DNA of 64,000 nucleotides from Biscogniauxia marginata (Eukaryota > Ascomycota > Sordariomycetes > Xylariales > Xylariaceae): contig MU404062.1 in NCBI GenBank assembly GCA_022695795.1, positions 186,001 through 250,000 of the forward strand, in the 5' to 3' direction. The notes beneath the pieces were generated by a model. It was not told the DNA's origin, searched no databases, and was given only the letters and a program-made list of their open reading frames with translations. Position 1 is the stretch's first letter. Each line of letters opens with the position of its first letter. The position numbers and the translations under genes were made by a program. This document shows, in pieces, positions 14,501 through 26,811 of the stretch.

Positions 14501-16090
14501 ACTTGAGTCAGAAGCCGTTCAGCATATGTAGCGGGATTTGACAGCCTGTCAAGCTCGGAGGCCAACATGCGTAGTGTGCCTTTGAACGATACCGTGGGAC
14601 CCCTAGCAATCGCCGGTTGGGAAATTGTGTGATCATTAACTGATACGACCATGTATGTATGCACATATGTATTGGTCTTTCTAATATTATCAAGGAATGC
14701 CCGCCGTAAGAACCAGGAGGTTGGTAAGGGTTCCCCAGCCTTGTGGGAATACCCTCCTCCCACAGGGAAAAAATGGGCGATTCGATTTACAGTTTCACCC
14801 CCGCGAAAGTGGCTGTGATTTATCACGAAGTAAGCTGTGGGAATAATAAATGAGAAAGAAAAACTGGACACAATCGTAGTATAGACATGGTAGTAGGAGA
14901 GAAAACAAGGGTAATAATGTGTGGGGAGAGAGAGAGAAATAGAGAGGACAATGTATTTAGAAGAGGGAAAGCGGGGAGATGTTAGCCGGCCAATGAGAGA
15001 TAGATGCGAGGCCGAGAACAGGAAGAGCAAGCAGAAAAGAGTAAAACAACTAGCCCCGGAGGAGGGATGATGGTTGTTGGAGACACGGGCGGACAGAACT
15101 GGGGTTTGATGGATGACATGACTATTGGCAAATGGATTGATACGTATGACTGTACAAATTCAATTATCATGTACCGCCCGCCCACGCCGGCCGTACCAGA
15201 CGTTATAAAAAGAGATAACTGACTAAAAAAGACTCAACATACCTAGGTATGTAGTAGTCCACGGATCTCAACTATGGTACACTAACAAAGCCGAAGGAAT
15301 TACTGATCATCAAAAAGTCGACGAGGATAATAATAAGCGGTGGGCGATATTTCACTCTATTATGGTTATTATTGTCATTACTACTTAGTTACTGTCGTAG
15401 TTGTTACACTAATTTGTCGATCGAGAAACCAATAGTCATAATACCAATAATAATACCTACCTAATTACCTACTCAGTACGAGTACGTAGCTAACAAAGAA
15501 GACAGCAAACGCGGCAAGTCTGGAAACATTGAAGTGCGTGTCCCCGGAAAAGAAAAAGAGAGAAAAAAGGAAAGAAAAACAAAAGATATCGAATTAATCC
15601 CGAGCCGGAAAAGCAGGAAAAGCCTCAAGGGTTTCCCCACAATACATGAACGATTGTCCAGAATTGACGACACATAATTATCCTCCCCCCAGTCTAGTGG
15701 GAGACGACGGGAACCGGGCATGCTTTCTTTTATTCTATACACTACATAAGCATGTGTACTCCGTATCCGTAAGTTGTGTGTATGGCGGGATATTTGGATG
15801 AAGAGAGGGGGGGCCAAAAGATCCCTATTTGATGTAATCCGTATCGAGTCGCATCAACTCCGCATTTCCAACTCCATCGCTTCCAGAGAGGTTGGGGAGG
15901 GAGGGGAGGAGAGGGGGCGCGGGACGCGGGACGCGGGCCAAGCTTCGTTCCTTAAAGGATTTCCCATGAATTGCCAAGTCTGACCGGGGTTTACGAAATC
16001 CTTCTCTCTTTTTTTCTTTTTTTTTTGGAGAACATGAGAGTTTTGAGTGCCGATATTGGCGCCGGTTACCCTTTTTTTCTTTCAAATCTT

Positions 16091-16150
16091 GGTGTGATGA
16101 TGATGGTGGTGGTGGTGGTGGTGATGGTGGTGGTGTGGTGGTGTGGTGCA
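16091..16150. repeat. GGT/GAT trinucleotide microsatellite
   Basis: GATGATGATGG followed by long GGT repetition with a few interruptions, in non-coding DNA. Confidence 0.85.
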
Positions 16151-16800
16151 TTATTAGGTAGGGTAGGTATTCTATTCTACTCTCGGAACCCTTCACAGGA
16201 AAACACAAATACGGTAATTACCTGATATCTTCAAATCCCCACCATAGTGATAGTGGCTGCAGGGAGGGACGGATTACTACAGCCAACATGTTGTTGTACG
16301 CCAGCAAGTTCGTGATTAAAGCAACGTCCCAGAAGAGTGTCTTTAAAAAAGGTAAGCTGTGTTATTCGGGCATTTTCGACCGGCGGAAATAGTGATCCGA
16401 GGCTACTAATGCAATATATGTGTATGTAAGTATCTATAGCACCTCACATCAATTGGAAGCAATTTCCAAGTTCCAGGATCAGGTATAGACTTGCGACGAA
16501 ATCCCGACCAAGACGAGGCTCCGCAAAGTCAATTGATTGATCCCGCTCAACCCCTTCCTCCCTCTCTAACTTAGTCTCTAAGATAGAGAAAATATCAGTA
16601 TGAGGTGATTAATATATGCTGCCCCCGGAAGGTATACGAACCTGCTCTCTGTAACGTCTAAGTTGCCTAATGTGGCAATAATACGTCCGCTGACTGACGC
16701 GTACGAATAGCTGAAGGGGCGAGACGCTACACTACTTCTCTCTCCTTCACCTACCACAGCGAGAGAACATGAAATCGAAATAAACATGCTCAATAACTCT

Positions 16801-16834
16801 CGCTTGCGCTTGCTTGCTTGCTTGCTTGCTTGCT
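16801..16834. repeat. CTTG tetranucleotide microsatellite
   Basis: About seven tandem copies of CTTG/GCTT. Confidence 0.85.
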
Positions 16835-18611
16835 GCAGAGGATCATCTCCCGTATCTTTTACCTGTTTGCGCCGGCATGAATCAGCTTCGCTCTGCGCGG
16901 GGGGTGTTTACCTTTCAAGGGGGGCGAACACCCAGCGATCTTCGTGCCAAAGCCACCGTGGATACTAGGTACTACATGTACATTACATACATAGGTACAT
17001 AACGTTGATATAGATATGCAAGCCTGTTGATCAATCTAAGTCGATAGCGTGCCACAATCGGCACAACCCACGATGACGACAGCGAGTACTCTCCGCGCTA
17101 CAGACGCCACCTCATGCCCCGTCACAAGCTCCAAAGCGAAGAAGACACAATGCTACTCGTAGTCCTTGATGGCTATCGCCACGGGGGCAAAACAACGATT
17201 GCAGAAAAAGGAACAATATCTTGTGACACCGGCGTAGTTGGTATAAGTATACTGTGTGCCCCAGGTCTCACGTCTCCGACGCAGAGAGAAGTTCAACCAT
17301 ACGCAGTACCGAAGTCTCGGGAACCATGTCGTCAAGCCAATGGTATTTCTCGCGAGATAATGATGAACACTGCTGCTCCCGGCCTTCTCTCCATCTCCAT
17401 CTCCTGCCAGCAGCCGTCTCCGTTCCATCAATCTCCGCTCCCGTACCACCCAGTATTAGGAGAAGTAGGTGGCGCCCATATGTGGGGAAGAGAGGGTAGG
17501 TAGGCTGGCAGGGAGGGTGAGAGCACAAATCTCAACATCCGTCGGCGAAAGCAATCGCATTGACGGCGGCAAGTTTCCGAAGGAGGCGCTTCACCCCAGG
17601 ACACACAACGACTTACTGTTTTTGCTTTTTTTTTTTTTTTTTTTTTCTGTACGTGTGTCTGACCGTACACGGACAGCTCCGGACGTAAACCTGGCATTGG
17701 GTTTCGAGTCACATCCTGTACAACCCAATTATAGCTTCACAACTCGGACGAGGCACTCGGTGAACTCGCTCATTTTTTTCCTGTTCTCGACAACCCCAAC
17801 CCCCCCTTTCTTATCAGTGTAAAGTAGTAGACTCGAGGAGAAAAAAGGTACGGAGGTTGAAAGAATCGCAACTAACGGCTGAACTTGGCAAAGGAGAAGA
17901 AGAAGGAAGAGGAGGAAGAGGAGGAAGAGACTGATAGATTTGAATATTCGCTGTAAAGGTTGTCCGATATAAGCGACACTATAGAAGCTACGCACACCTA
18001 TACTACACTGTACTCGGCCTAGCGTAACGTGGAGTATAGGAAATCCCGTAAACCCTAACTACATGCGTACAATACATATCGACTTACCTGAACGAGTAGC
18101 GATCTAGATGAATCTCTACTCACATCTCCTATCTTGACCGTTAGATCGCCCGCCCGCAAGTTTGTTTGATGATCTTCAGCAATCTCATCTCGGTCGCGGC
18201 GTCAGACGGGAATATGACGTGCGTAGCTGCATACACTTATAAGAGCATCAATATCTCAGCTTGGCGCCTCGCCTCTATTACTCAATCTGGTTCACTTTGC
18301 ATTCTTTTTCCTTTCTCCCTTTTTTTTTTTCTTTTTGATGCGCAAGTGCGCAAGTCGAGGAACGAACGAACGAGGGTTTCTGCCGGTATAGCCTCTTCTA
18401 TGCGCTTCCGAATAAAGTGAAAGCTCGTGATACCTACCTTTTAAGGTCCCCTCTCTGGATCGTACCCTCGACGGAGATTACCTAGGTCCTACAGCATCGT
18501 TTTCCCCTACACCATCACAAAATCTCGTACACATCTTACGTCTAGATGGGATTCGTAATTCTCCCTTGTTGCTCCAAAGAGGATCTTTGCTCCGAAGCAA
18601 AACTCACATAA

Positions 18612-18616
18612 CGCGT

Positions 18617-18654
<38 letters not shown>
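18612..18654. repeat. (GT)n microsatellite, about 43 bp
   Basis: GCGT copies pass into an uninterrupted GT tract. It lies about 1 kb upstream of the tetraspanin start. Confidence 0.9.
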
Positions 18655-19700
18655 ATACCAAGGATTTACCCCTACCAAGCCGTCAGAGCCTCATACCGAA
18701 ATCATTCGATTTCCTCATGATCGGTAGCAGGGGTCCGAGGCAAGAAAAGGTATTGGCGCATCTTATAATTGGTCGCCCGGCGCTTTGAGTCTCTAACGAA
18801 TCAGGAATCAGGGGTCGCACCGTTCGGTGGTTGGCACGTGCGTGAGAATCTGGCGAAGCGCTTCAGCCCTGCCCTGGCAAGACGATGCCAGATGCGCTGC
18901 CCCCCTCCAAAATCCCCTGACAGCCCTTGAAACCTCAGACGTCGGGGATCGAACATCACGAACCCCCGTCCTTTGAGCTTCCAGACTTTGGCGAGCAGGG
19001 ACCGCATCGCCTTTGTAGGTGGATCTCCTTCACGTTTCCTCTGCGTTTCCGCTGGCCCTGCTCAGTCAGGCGATCCAGGCATTCGCCTCTCCCTCCTGGC
19101 GTGCGCCTTTCTCCCATTCTCTATCTCTCTCTAGGTATCTTCAACTCTCCTAGCTTCTTTCGGCGGTGTCCGCGAATTTTTAATAGCCTTTTTTTTCTTC
19201 CCCTTCTATCAAGGTTCCTTAGATAGGACAAGACGAGAAAGACGGCGTGGGGGGTTTCATGTCCATTCTATGCTAAGCCTGGCGCTTGCGTCTAATTCTC
19301 ATTCCCATTCTCATACCTAACCATATTCATCTATACGCCTTTTCTTCTTCTTTTTCCCTCCCCCCCCCCCTAATTGATACTTTCGTTTCGTTGTTCAATT
19401 CTTGCTTTCCGGCTTCGCGTCGAAGGTATAGGTGCCGTTGCGCCGATCTTTTTTCTACGTTCATTTCGTCTCTATACATTCGACAACATTAATTACCTTT
19501 TAACGATAAGACGCCGGTCGTCGCAAATTTATCTTTTTTGGACAAAACCCGTTTGAAAGTGCTGGAGGATTAGAAGGAATAGGGTCCGCGGACCAGACAG
19601 GAGGTGGGAAGAGACGGACAGACGACTTTTCATTTTTTTTTTTTGGGACTCGACGAGAAGAGAAAAACAAGAGCCGACGAGGCCAACTCGGTAGATCAAG

Positions 19701-20502
19701 ATGGTTAACAAGGTGCTCGCGGCCTTCATCGCCATCGATGGATTATTCGTATCGATGGGCGCTATCATGCTGGGATTCTCCGTCATCGTCCAACAGACCT
19801 GCTTCGACCCGCCGACCGAGGGAACCCAAGCCGCCCGCGATCTGCTCTACCAGAGGTTCCCGTTTTCAGGTGAGTGAGGCGACGTGTGAAAGATGGTGGG
19901 GAGAGGAACCATTGAAGTGGCTAACAAGTTCGGCAGCCGGTATCGCAAACGCCGTCTTGACGTTTATCGTGTTCCTGACTACTCTCCCGGCGATAACTAC
20001 CAACAATCGAAGCTGGCTCAAGGTCGCCGGCTACCTAGTCGTCGTCGATGCCGTGTTCACCCTGATCATCGGCGTCGACCTCTGGATCGTCACTCTGAGG
20101 CTCAGGAACCAATTCTTCGAGATATGGGTATCTCAGCCGCCCGAAGTCCAGGACCTGATGCAAACGGCCGTGAGTTCTAACCTGAAAGAAGGGCGCGTGT
20201 GATACATCCTTGCTAACCCGAATTCTCAGTTCCAATGCTGCGGCTATTTCAACAGCTCTTCGCCGGCCTTCGTCACCGACTCCACGTGCCCCAGCCCGGC
20301 AGCCGCCGCCCTTCTGCCGGGCTGCTCCGCCGCGCTGAGCGCGTTCGGGAACGTGTTCGTGGACAACATCTTCACGGCGGCTTTCGGCATGGTCGGCATC
20401 GACGCGGTCCTCGTCATGGCTATAGCCTGCCTGCTTAAGGATCGCAAAGAAATGGAGCGGTTTCGTCACATTGATGAGAAGACTGGGACCAGGGGCTTCT
20501 GA
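19701..20502 (+). CDS. pls1: Tetraspanin, PLS1-like
   Basis: Three exons, 19701-19869, 19937-20169 and 20230-20502, encode 224 residues, matching the roughly 225-residue length of fungal PLS1 tetraspanins. Splice sites are GTGAGT..CAG for both introns, and the first has a CTAAC branch site. Four hydrophobic segments are present. The large outer loop begins after TM3 and has the tetraspanin CCG motif at residues 137-139 with further paired cysteines (STCPSP, LPGCS). The tail ends in charged residues RHIDEKTGTRGF. In plant pathogens such as Magnaporthe and Botrytis, PLS1 is needed for the appressorial penetration peg; it is also present in non-pathogens, where it acts in ascospore germination. 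So this is no proof of a plant-pathogenic lifestyle. Sure of the tetraspanin call, fairly sure of PLS1 orthology. Confidence 0.93.
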
Positions 20503-23500
20503 ACGACGGTGTCTAACTATTGTCTTTTTTTCCCCCATTTGTCCTTAGCCACTGCTTTTAAAGCCTGAGGAACACGTCGTAAACACACCATTGATTGGTG
20601 GTTTTAATGTATCAACGATTTCTCGACGGCCGCCAAGCGTTATTGAAACTTATTGGAATTCGAGGGTTTCACCCCCCCTTGTCTCGGTCGATAGTGTGTA
20701 AAGGGCGGGATCATGAACGTTTTAAGGGATATTTTGGACTCGAGGGGCGCTTTATCTCGAGCTTCGAGTCTTCGTGGTCTGCCCATGCTCGTCAACCGGC
20801 CTACGGGAAACTCGATACCTCAATTTTTCTTGCCATGAAGCGTTGTTCCGTTCTACTCGATATTTTTGAGTAGGCCCTTCTTTTTTTTTTGGGAGCATGT
20901 TTTTTAAACTAGATACAAATGATAGAATTGTATCGTCCCTGATATTGTTTATCCCTTTTTCGGTTCCCTTAAGTAAATTACGTAGGTATATATATCTCAG
21001 CATCGCACTGTTCAATGCAAATGTACATCGACCAACCTAACCTACTTCTTCTCTGGTACATCTGCGGTTTCCGGTATAAACCCTGTTTTTCGCGTGCATT
21101 ATTGAGGAGAGCCTATTGGTGTTAAGGCCGGAGAGACAAAGTACATTTGTGGGATTCTTGAGAGGAACAACTCGCTTTCGTGGATTTCGTCTATATAGCA
21201 ACCTCGTCTTGTTTCCATCTACGTTCCGTGTTGCGTTCCTAGCCGGGATATACGTAGTGCCCCTGAGACGAGATATCGAGGACCGCAATAGCACTAACCA
21301 ATCCGATATGTGTATACATGGAAGCAAGTACGTCTATATTTAGATAAACCCAGGAAAGCATAAATGACAATCGTTCCCCAATGCTCGCCTCCCGATCATA
21401 AGTCGAACCCAGCACCCGGAGACGAATCATTTGTAAAGTTGGCCCGATACTCCTAGTTACTAGTAAGTCTTTACGAAACCGCTCTCCTGCCTATCTATGA
21501 AGTAGAGAGACTCTGATTGATATAACTTGATGTGACCTGATCTTAATCTATATATTTATTAAGGCTACCCCCCTATTGAGCCAGCAACATATTCCCGCAA
21601 CCTTACCACCGAGAGATAGCCGAATCTCGTGATTTTTCTGGTATTTAGTATGAACATAAAGGTTGCTAGACATCTCTCATTTGTAGTTGAATGGTTAATC
21701 CTTGGGTGTAATAATATTTCCTTTACCTAGGAATATATCCAGGAGTCTCTCACCAAAGGACCATCATGGCTCGTACTGATCGAGGCTGGAAGAGGTGAGG
21801 GGAACCACAGACACAGACTTGAATAGGAATAAAGGGAGTTTCGTTAGGTAAGAAGACCGCTCCTCGTTCCAGCTCTTCGCGTAACAACTTCTATAAAGTC
21901 CCCATCGTCACAGCACCTAAGGCATACTCCATCTCCGTGTTGATTCGTACAGGCTGCTGGTTCACAATATACGAAAAGAGAAAATTGTTAAACCAATAGC
22001 CACGGCGTAGGCGGCCTCTGGTTTCCAAAGCGAAGAGGATGGTGGACAGATGAAGGTATATGGAAACCGACAGGTAAGGGTCAATGAATTGGTAATGTCA
22101 ATTAGGAGCATTGCCTCTTTAGACTTGGAGTCGAATGGCTGGGTTGTCCTCAAAGGCTTCCCTACCCACGAGGCATGACTAGACGTTTTGAACAACAAAG
22201 TACGTAGCAGTAATATTCATGCCCTTTTCTAGTAGATAAATTCGTGACGGAAAAGGCATCGAGAACGAGACCTCCTATATGTCTGAGAAGATTTGGAGAA
22301 TGGAGAGTTTAGTGTACAGTTGCCTCATAAACACGACCTTCCAAATATCGACCTGTCTACCGTGCAGTGTAGATCTGAAATCTGAAGTTCCGGTGCAGTA
22401 AATAGTCACTGCGAGAGTCTGTAGAGTGAATAGTATTTCCCCAACCGCGTGAACCAAGGCCCGGGGAAACTGGTTGTCCTAGCAAGTGTCATGTCCCAAC
22501 GTGATGATTCTAGACAACATTTGCTCTCATGTCTCCCCTCTCAGTGAGTGCTAGATACATGTATGACTACTTGCCAGACATATTAACATCCGCAATAGTA
22601 GGTAGGGTAAACACTCGCTCACGTTGTTGATACAGCAATCGACTTTGAACATTATCAAATAAGAATGGGCAAAAGCTTGTGATATAGAAGGTTGTCTACA
22701 GATATAGTTATGATCACAGCTTTACGGATTTGCAAGATTTACAATTATTCACAATGATCAGACGCGACATCAGTTTGGGAGGGCATCAGATTGTTCTTGT
22801 ATTGGATCGTCGGCACCAACGGGACAAATTACAAGATGGAGTGAAGGGTGTGTGACCAAGATATCCAACAAGACGGAGGACCCCTGGCTCAAATATACAA
22901 AATCGCCTTCCAACTGCTAATCTGTGAAATCCGATTCCTCCCTGATTGTCATCTCTTCGTTCCGGACGGGGGGCACGGTGCTGCCCCATTTCAGCCAGCA
23001 GACTCTCTCGGTGAGTCGCAAGGGAGCAAGACGACACGACCAGGTTTGCCAATTAGGGGGGAGGATCTCGCATGACTGGCCGTGAAAAAGAGATTGTGGG
23101 ATCGCTTCAAAGCGACTTATAGAAAGTCGCCGAGCGAAGGGGAAAAAAAAACCCCTCGGCTCTCAACTCAGCCGCAGGTGCTCTCGCAGCAGCACAGAAA
23201 TGTCAACAATCTCCGAGAGAACGTGATATCAATCGAACGGTTCAGGGGGGCCGCGCGGGGGTGGGGGTGCGCTTCGCAGCCGAGCAAGTCATCGTGGGTG
23301 GCGAATTTTTGCAAATTCAAGCTACGCCCAGTCAAGTCCTGTCGTCGGCGCGTCACGCACGCACACGCACAACACGCACGCAACGACACAACACACACAG
23401 AACCTCGAGATAAAACTTCCAACCTCGATTGGGGATATGAAGAGTGTTGGCTTTTGGCATACCCCAATGCAAAAGGCCGTTTCTCGACCGGAGGAGTCAT

Positions 23501-25636
23501 TTGGGCGCGAAAGCAGCGCGATACGGACCGAGGAAAGCCGGGGGGTGCCGCCGGAGGAGGGAGCACCGGCCCCCTTTCGCGACCTGGCTCTCCCCACGGT
23601 CAATCGAACGCATCCCGAGGGAAACATCGAGACCGAAGATGAGAGAGCCGGTCAGTCGAATGGGGGAGGCGCGTCTGCACAAGCGCAACGGCGGCGGGGT
23701 GAGCGGTCGGAGCGGTCCGACTCAAGACCGGAACCACGATCTACCCAGAGGGAAATCGAAGCTCGGTCGAGCGGACTGCGTCACAAACCAGCTGGGACCA
23801 GTTATCCGCGGTCGAAACGGGGCGCTCTGTTTCCGTAATTCTGCCGTATATGGTCATGGGGAAAGGAGTCCGGCGGTGCGGCAACTCGACTTGCGTCCCA
23901 TCCGCATCATTGGAGCAAAGACTGACTGCCATGATGGGAGCACAACCGCTTGCCCGACCTCTCGAGCGGAAGCAGGTGGGGGGTGCGGCTGGCTGCCACG
24001 GCAGAGGAAATGGCATGCAAAGAAAAAGAGAAAAAAAAGGAAAAGGGAAAGCCGACATGGCTACGAGATGGGGCCAAGGGGGTTTATATGCCCAACTGCG
24101 TAACTCTACGTCAGGCATTGAAGTTTAGGTTGTGTGCTAGGACGGGACAGGGGGGGAGGAAACAGGGCAAGGCTTGCGTTGCTGTGCGTGCGCAAGGAAC
24201 TTCCATGTCTCAGACAACGATCCCATCATCTTACTGGAGATTGAGTTTGGGACGCACACCTCTTCCGATAGGTTTATTTACATCCACTCAAATTCTCAAC
24301 TCCAGTTCCATACCGAGGATCAATGAGCAAAAAGGATGAGAACTAGAACCTTTTACTATCCATTAGTGACCATAGCCGATGATGAATTACCGATCTACAG
24401 AATGAAATTGTGTGTGTGTATGTGTGCGCGCGTGTGTATGGGACAAGTCAAAGCGGCAGAGTGGCGCAAGCACTAATACGAAGAGCACTCGAGACAAGCT
24501 CAGAGGTTGCGTCGAGTTTCAGCATCGGTACGTCATCCTCGTGACCGTGGTAGGGACCAGGTAAGAAAACAGACAAAAACAGGTTTTCCCCACCCGCATC
24601 CACCCCACTCTTTAAAGCCTCATCGTCGGACCGCTGCAGTTCGTGGCGTTCCATTTCCTCTTCCGGAAGCACCAACATGGCAGGAACGCCACCCATCACT
24701 ATGACCTCGTTCTTCCCACTCTCTTTTGCATCTCTCGGTATTTGTGCCTACAGGTTAGAAAGAGAAAAAGATATGTAGCACCTAGTCCGGATTGAGAGGT
24801 GAGGGCAGACACTATCCAATTAGAGCAGAGAAAGAAAATTGCTGCCACCCCGCTTATCGGAGCTTTTGCGCCGGGGCGCGTGTAAGTGAGATCACTAAGA
24901 TCGCGATTGAAGGAGCCGCTACGTCCCCTGTCAGGTACCTCGATGACGTCGAATTTCCCGTTACAGTAGACAGCTAGAGGGCAATCTCATATTTGCTATG
25001 CAATTTTCTTTTCTTCCTCGCTCGTGGTCCTACGCACGAAATAACATGTACATTATTAGTACATGACATTATTGGTCGGTTGATCAAAAACATGTATCGA
25101 TCCGATAAGCGAGAGAAAAAAAAAAAAAGAAAGACTCTTTTCTCGTGGAAGGGAGGTTGTCTTTTATTGGTACTGTAATTCCCATCTCTCATGCTCCGTG
25201 ACGTCTATGACTTATTAACCGATTCGATGTTTGTCTTCCCGTTTTGCGATGTGTGTGAGTGAGATAATGGGAAAAAAGAAAAAGAAAAAGAAAATCTACC
25301 GTCATACCTATCATTTTATCCAATGTAGTAGTTTAGGACGAGAAACTCCGAGGGGGGACGGCATGTATAAATATAAGAACGTCATAACTCTCCCTCTTAC
25401 ATCGTCCTGACTTCACCACTACATACATACATTACCTACTTACAAAGAACCACTAGAGCTCTCTGTCTCTTAAGAATAACATTCTGGTACCTCGCAACAA
25501 CAACCACAACAACAACCAATACACCTACACACTACCTACACATCTACACCCGCACACGCCTACCAACCAACCACTTGATTCTTCCAAAAACAACAACAAA
25601 ACCACAACCCAAGACAGAAACCTAAAGTCATTCACA
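20503..25636. other. Gene-free interval with a GC-rich ORF-dense patch
   Basis: No gene supported in 5.1 kb. Between about 23.08 and 24.35 kb several frames on both strands stay open at once. None has a recognisable domain, and most begin at non-ATG codons, so I treat this as a compositional effect. AC-rich (23350-23400) and GT-rich (24408-24440) tracts are present. The last 250 bases are the leader of the next gene. Confidence 0.5.
25366..25373 (+). promoter_or_regulatory. TATA box ahead of the 81-aa small protein gene
   Basis: Perfect TATAAATA, about 265 bp upstream of the ATG at 25637. Downstream lies an A/C-rich leader with CAACAAC and ACAACAAC words, poor in G, as in efficiently translated fungal mRNAs. 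A start site near 25400 would give a 5' leader of about 240 nt. Inferred from sequence only. Confidence 0.5.
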
Positions 25637-25951
25637 ATGGGCGCCGTACTATCCTGCGTAAGTTCCAACCTCCCCCCCCAATAACCTCCCTCCTATCCTA
25701 ATCCTCCCTAACCTCTCGAATAATAGATTCAATCCATATTCCGCACCATCGGCTCCGTGCTGATGGCCATCGTCAACGGCGTCGGCAACATCCTGCACGC
25801 CATCATCAGCGGCATCGTGTCCTTCTTCGACATACTGATCTCGTTCCTCTCGTGCGGCTACTGCGGCCGCCGCCGCCACTCCACCGGCGGCACGCGCAGC
25901 CGCGGCTTCGGCAAGCGTCATCACCACGCTACCACCACGAGTGCGATCTAG
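25637..25951 (+). CDS. Small conserved fungal protein with N-myristoylation/palmitoylation signal
   Basis: Two exons, 25637-25657 and 25727-25951, encode 81 residues. The 21-nt first exon encodes only MGAVLSC. This fits the N-myristoylation pattern (Gly2, Ser6), and Cys7 would allow palmitoylation, so membrane anchoring is likely. The second exon encodes a hydrophobic stretch with a Gly/Ile/Val-rich amphipathic pattern (SVLMAIVNGVGNILHAIISG), then FLSCGYCGRRRH and a basic Arg/His tail. The 69-nt intron has GTAAGT, a CTAAC branch site and TAG. Strong third-position GC preference in exon 2 supports coding. I recall similar short proteins with the same MGAV.SC start in many filamentous ascomycetes; no function is known to me. 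Confidence 0.85.
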
Positions 25952-26811
25952 ATCGGTAGAGTAAAGGGGGAGTCGAGTGAGAAGAGAAAGGAGAGAGAGA
26001 GAGAGAGAGAGGAGGGGAGGGAGATTGGACAAGGTTAGATGTTTATCATTAGAGGGATGCTTGTTGGTTGTGATTTGTGTCAAAGAAGGGAGGGGACTTG
26101 GGGTGTTAAAGATCGACTGATACCCACGGACTAGGGAGCCATGTGCATGGAAGTAAGGAAACAAGTCTGATCCCGGCCGTTTGGCTAGTGGACTTTGATT
26201 GCAGAGTATTTTACTTATGATGAATACGATACCCCGTCTATTGTGTATGAACACTGCAGAGTTACACTTTCATTCGTCTTTCTTTTTCCCGTCCGTATTC
26301 ATCGCATTATATCAGACTATTTCAATACCAATCGCGCCTTGCTTGATTTATCCAATTTCTATCCATGNNNNNNNNNNNNNNNNNNNNNNNNNNNNNNNNN
26401 NNNNNNNNNNNNNNNNNNNNNNNNNNNNNNNNNNNNNNNNNNNNNNNNNNNNNNNNNNNNNNNNATGAGATGATATCAAACCGTTCTCTTTTCATATATA
26501 TATATATACTCAACGTAAAGGTCTTCAATCCTAACACTCCTCCCCTTCGTGATGCCATCGCGCCTTGCTTGATTTATCCAATTTCTATCCATGAGATGAT
26601 ATCAAACCGTTCTCTTTTCATATATATATATATACTCAACGTAAAGGTCTTCAATCCTAACACTCCTCCCCTTCGTGATGCCATCGCCAAAAGTGATCAT
26701 GACACGTACCATATCCTGCCAGTACCTTTTAAAAAAGCCATCGATCTAACATACCCAGGTATCATCCGCATCAAGACACAACATACCACGTCCCCCCCAA
26801 AAATCCATTTA
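25952..26811. other. 3' flanking region with GA tract, assembly gap and tandem duplication
   Basis: Convergent intergenic region between the small protein gene and RAD1. It holds a (GA)n tract at about 25991-26011, 97 undetermined bases at 26368-26464 and a 126-bp duplication. No gene seen. Confidence 0.7.
26331..26682. repeat. Perfect 126-bp tandem duplication interrupted by a 97-N gap
   Basis: Copy 2 is 26557-26682. Copy 1 is 26331-26367 plus 26465-26556, split by the N run 26368-26464. The bases flanking the gap both contain ATG; overlapping those three bases makes copy 1 exactly 126 bp and identical to copy 2, including the internal (TA)n stretch. The gap therefore sits inside a repeat and may hide further copies or none. 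Confidence 0.9.

Larger units (their letters stand above)
9061..19700. other. 10.6-kb gene desert between mcm1 and the tetraspanin gene
   Basis: Both flanking genes point away from this interval, so it holds both promoters. I see no coding region I can support. ORFs over 100 codons here are low-complexity, lack an ATG, or overlap similar ORFs on the other strand. Visible content: a CT tract at 9829-9853, several long GT, GGT, CTTG and poly-T tracts, and a purine run (GAA/GGA) at about 17890-17932. CT-rich DNA from about 19090 to 19520 is typical of a fungal 5' leader ahead of the tetraspanin start. Confidence 0.6.

Noticed and set aside
14359..15030. 223-codon ORF on the minus strand
   Set aside because: It begins with TTG, contains a poly-Lys stretch from a poly-T microsatellite and hydrophobic low-complexity sequence; no family or splice support.
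23444..24103. 219-codon ORF on the plus strand
   Set aside because: It starts with GTG, overlaps other long ORFs in alternative frames and has a biased Arg/Gly composition without a domain.
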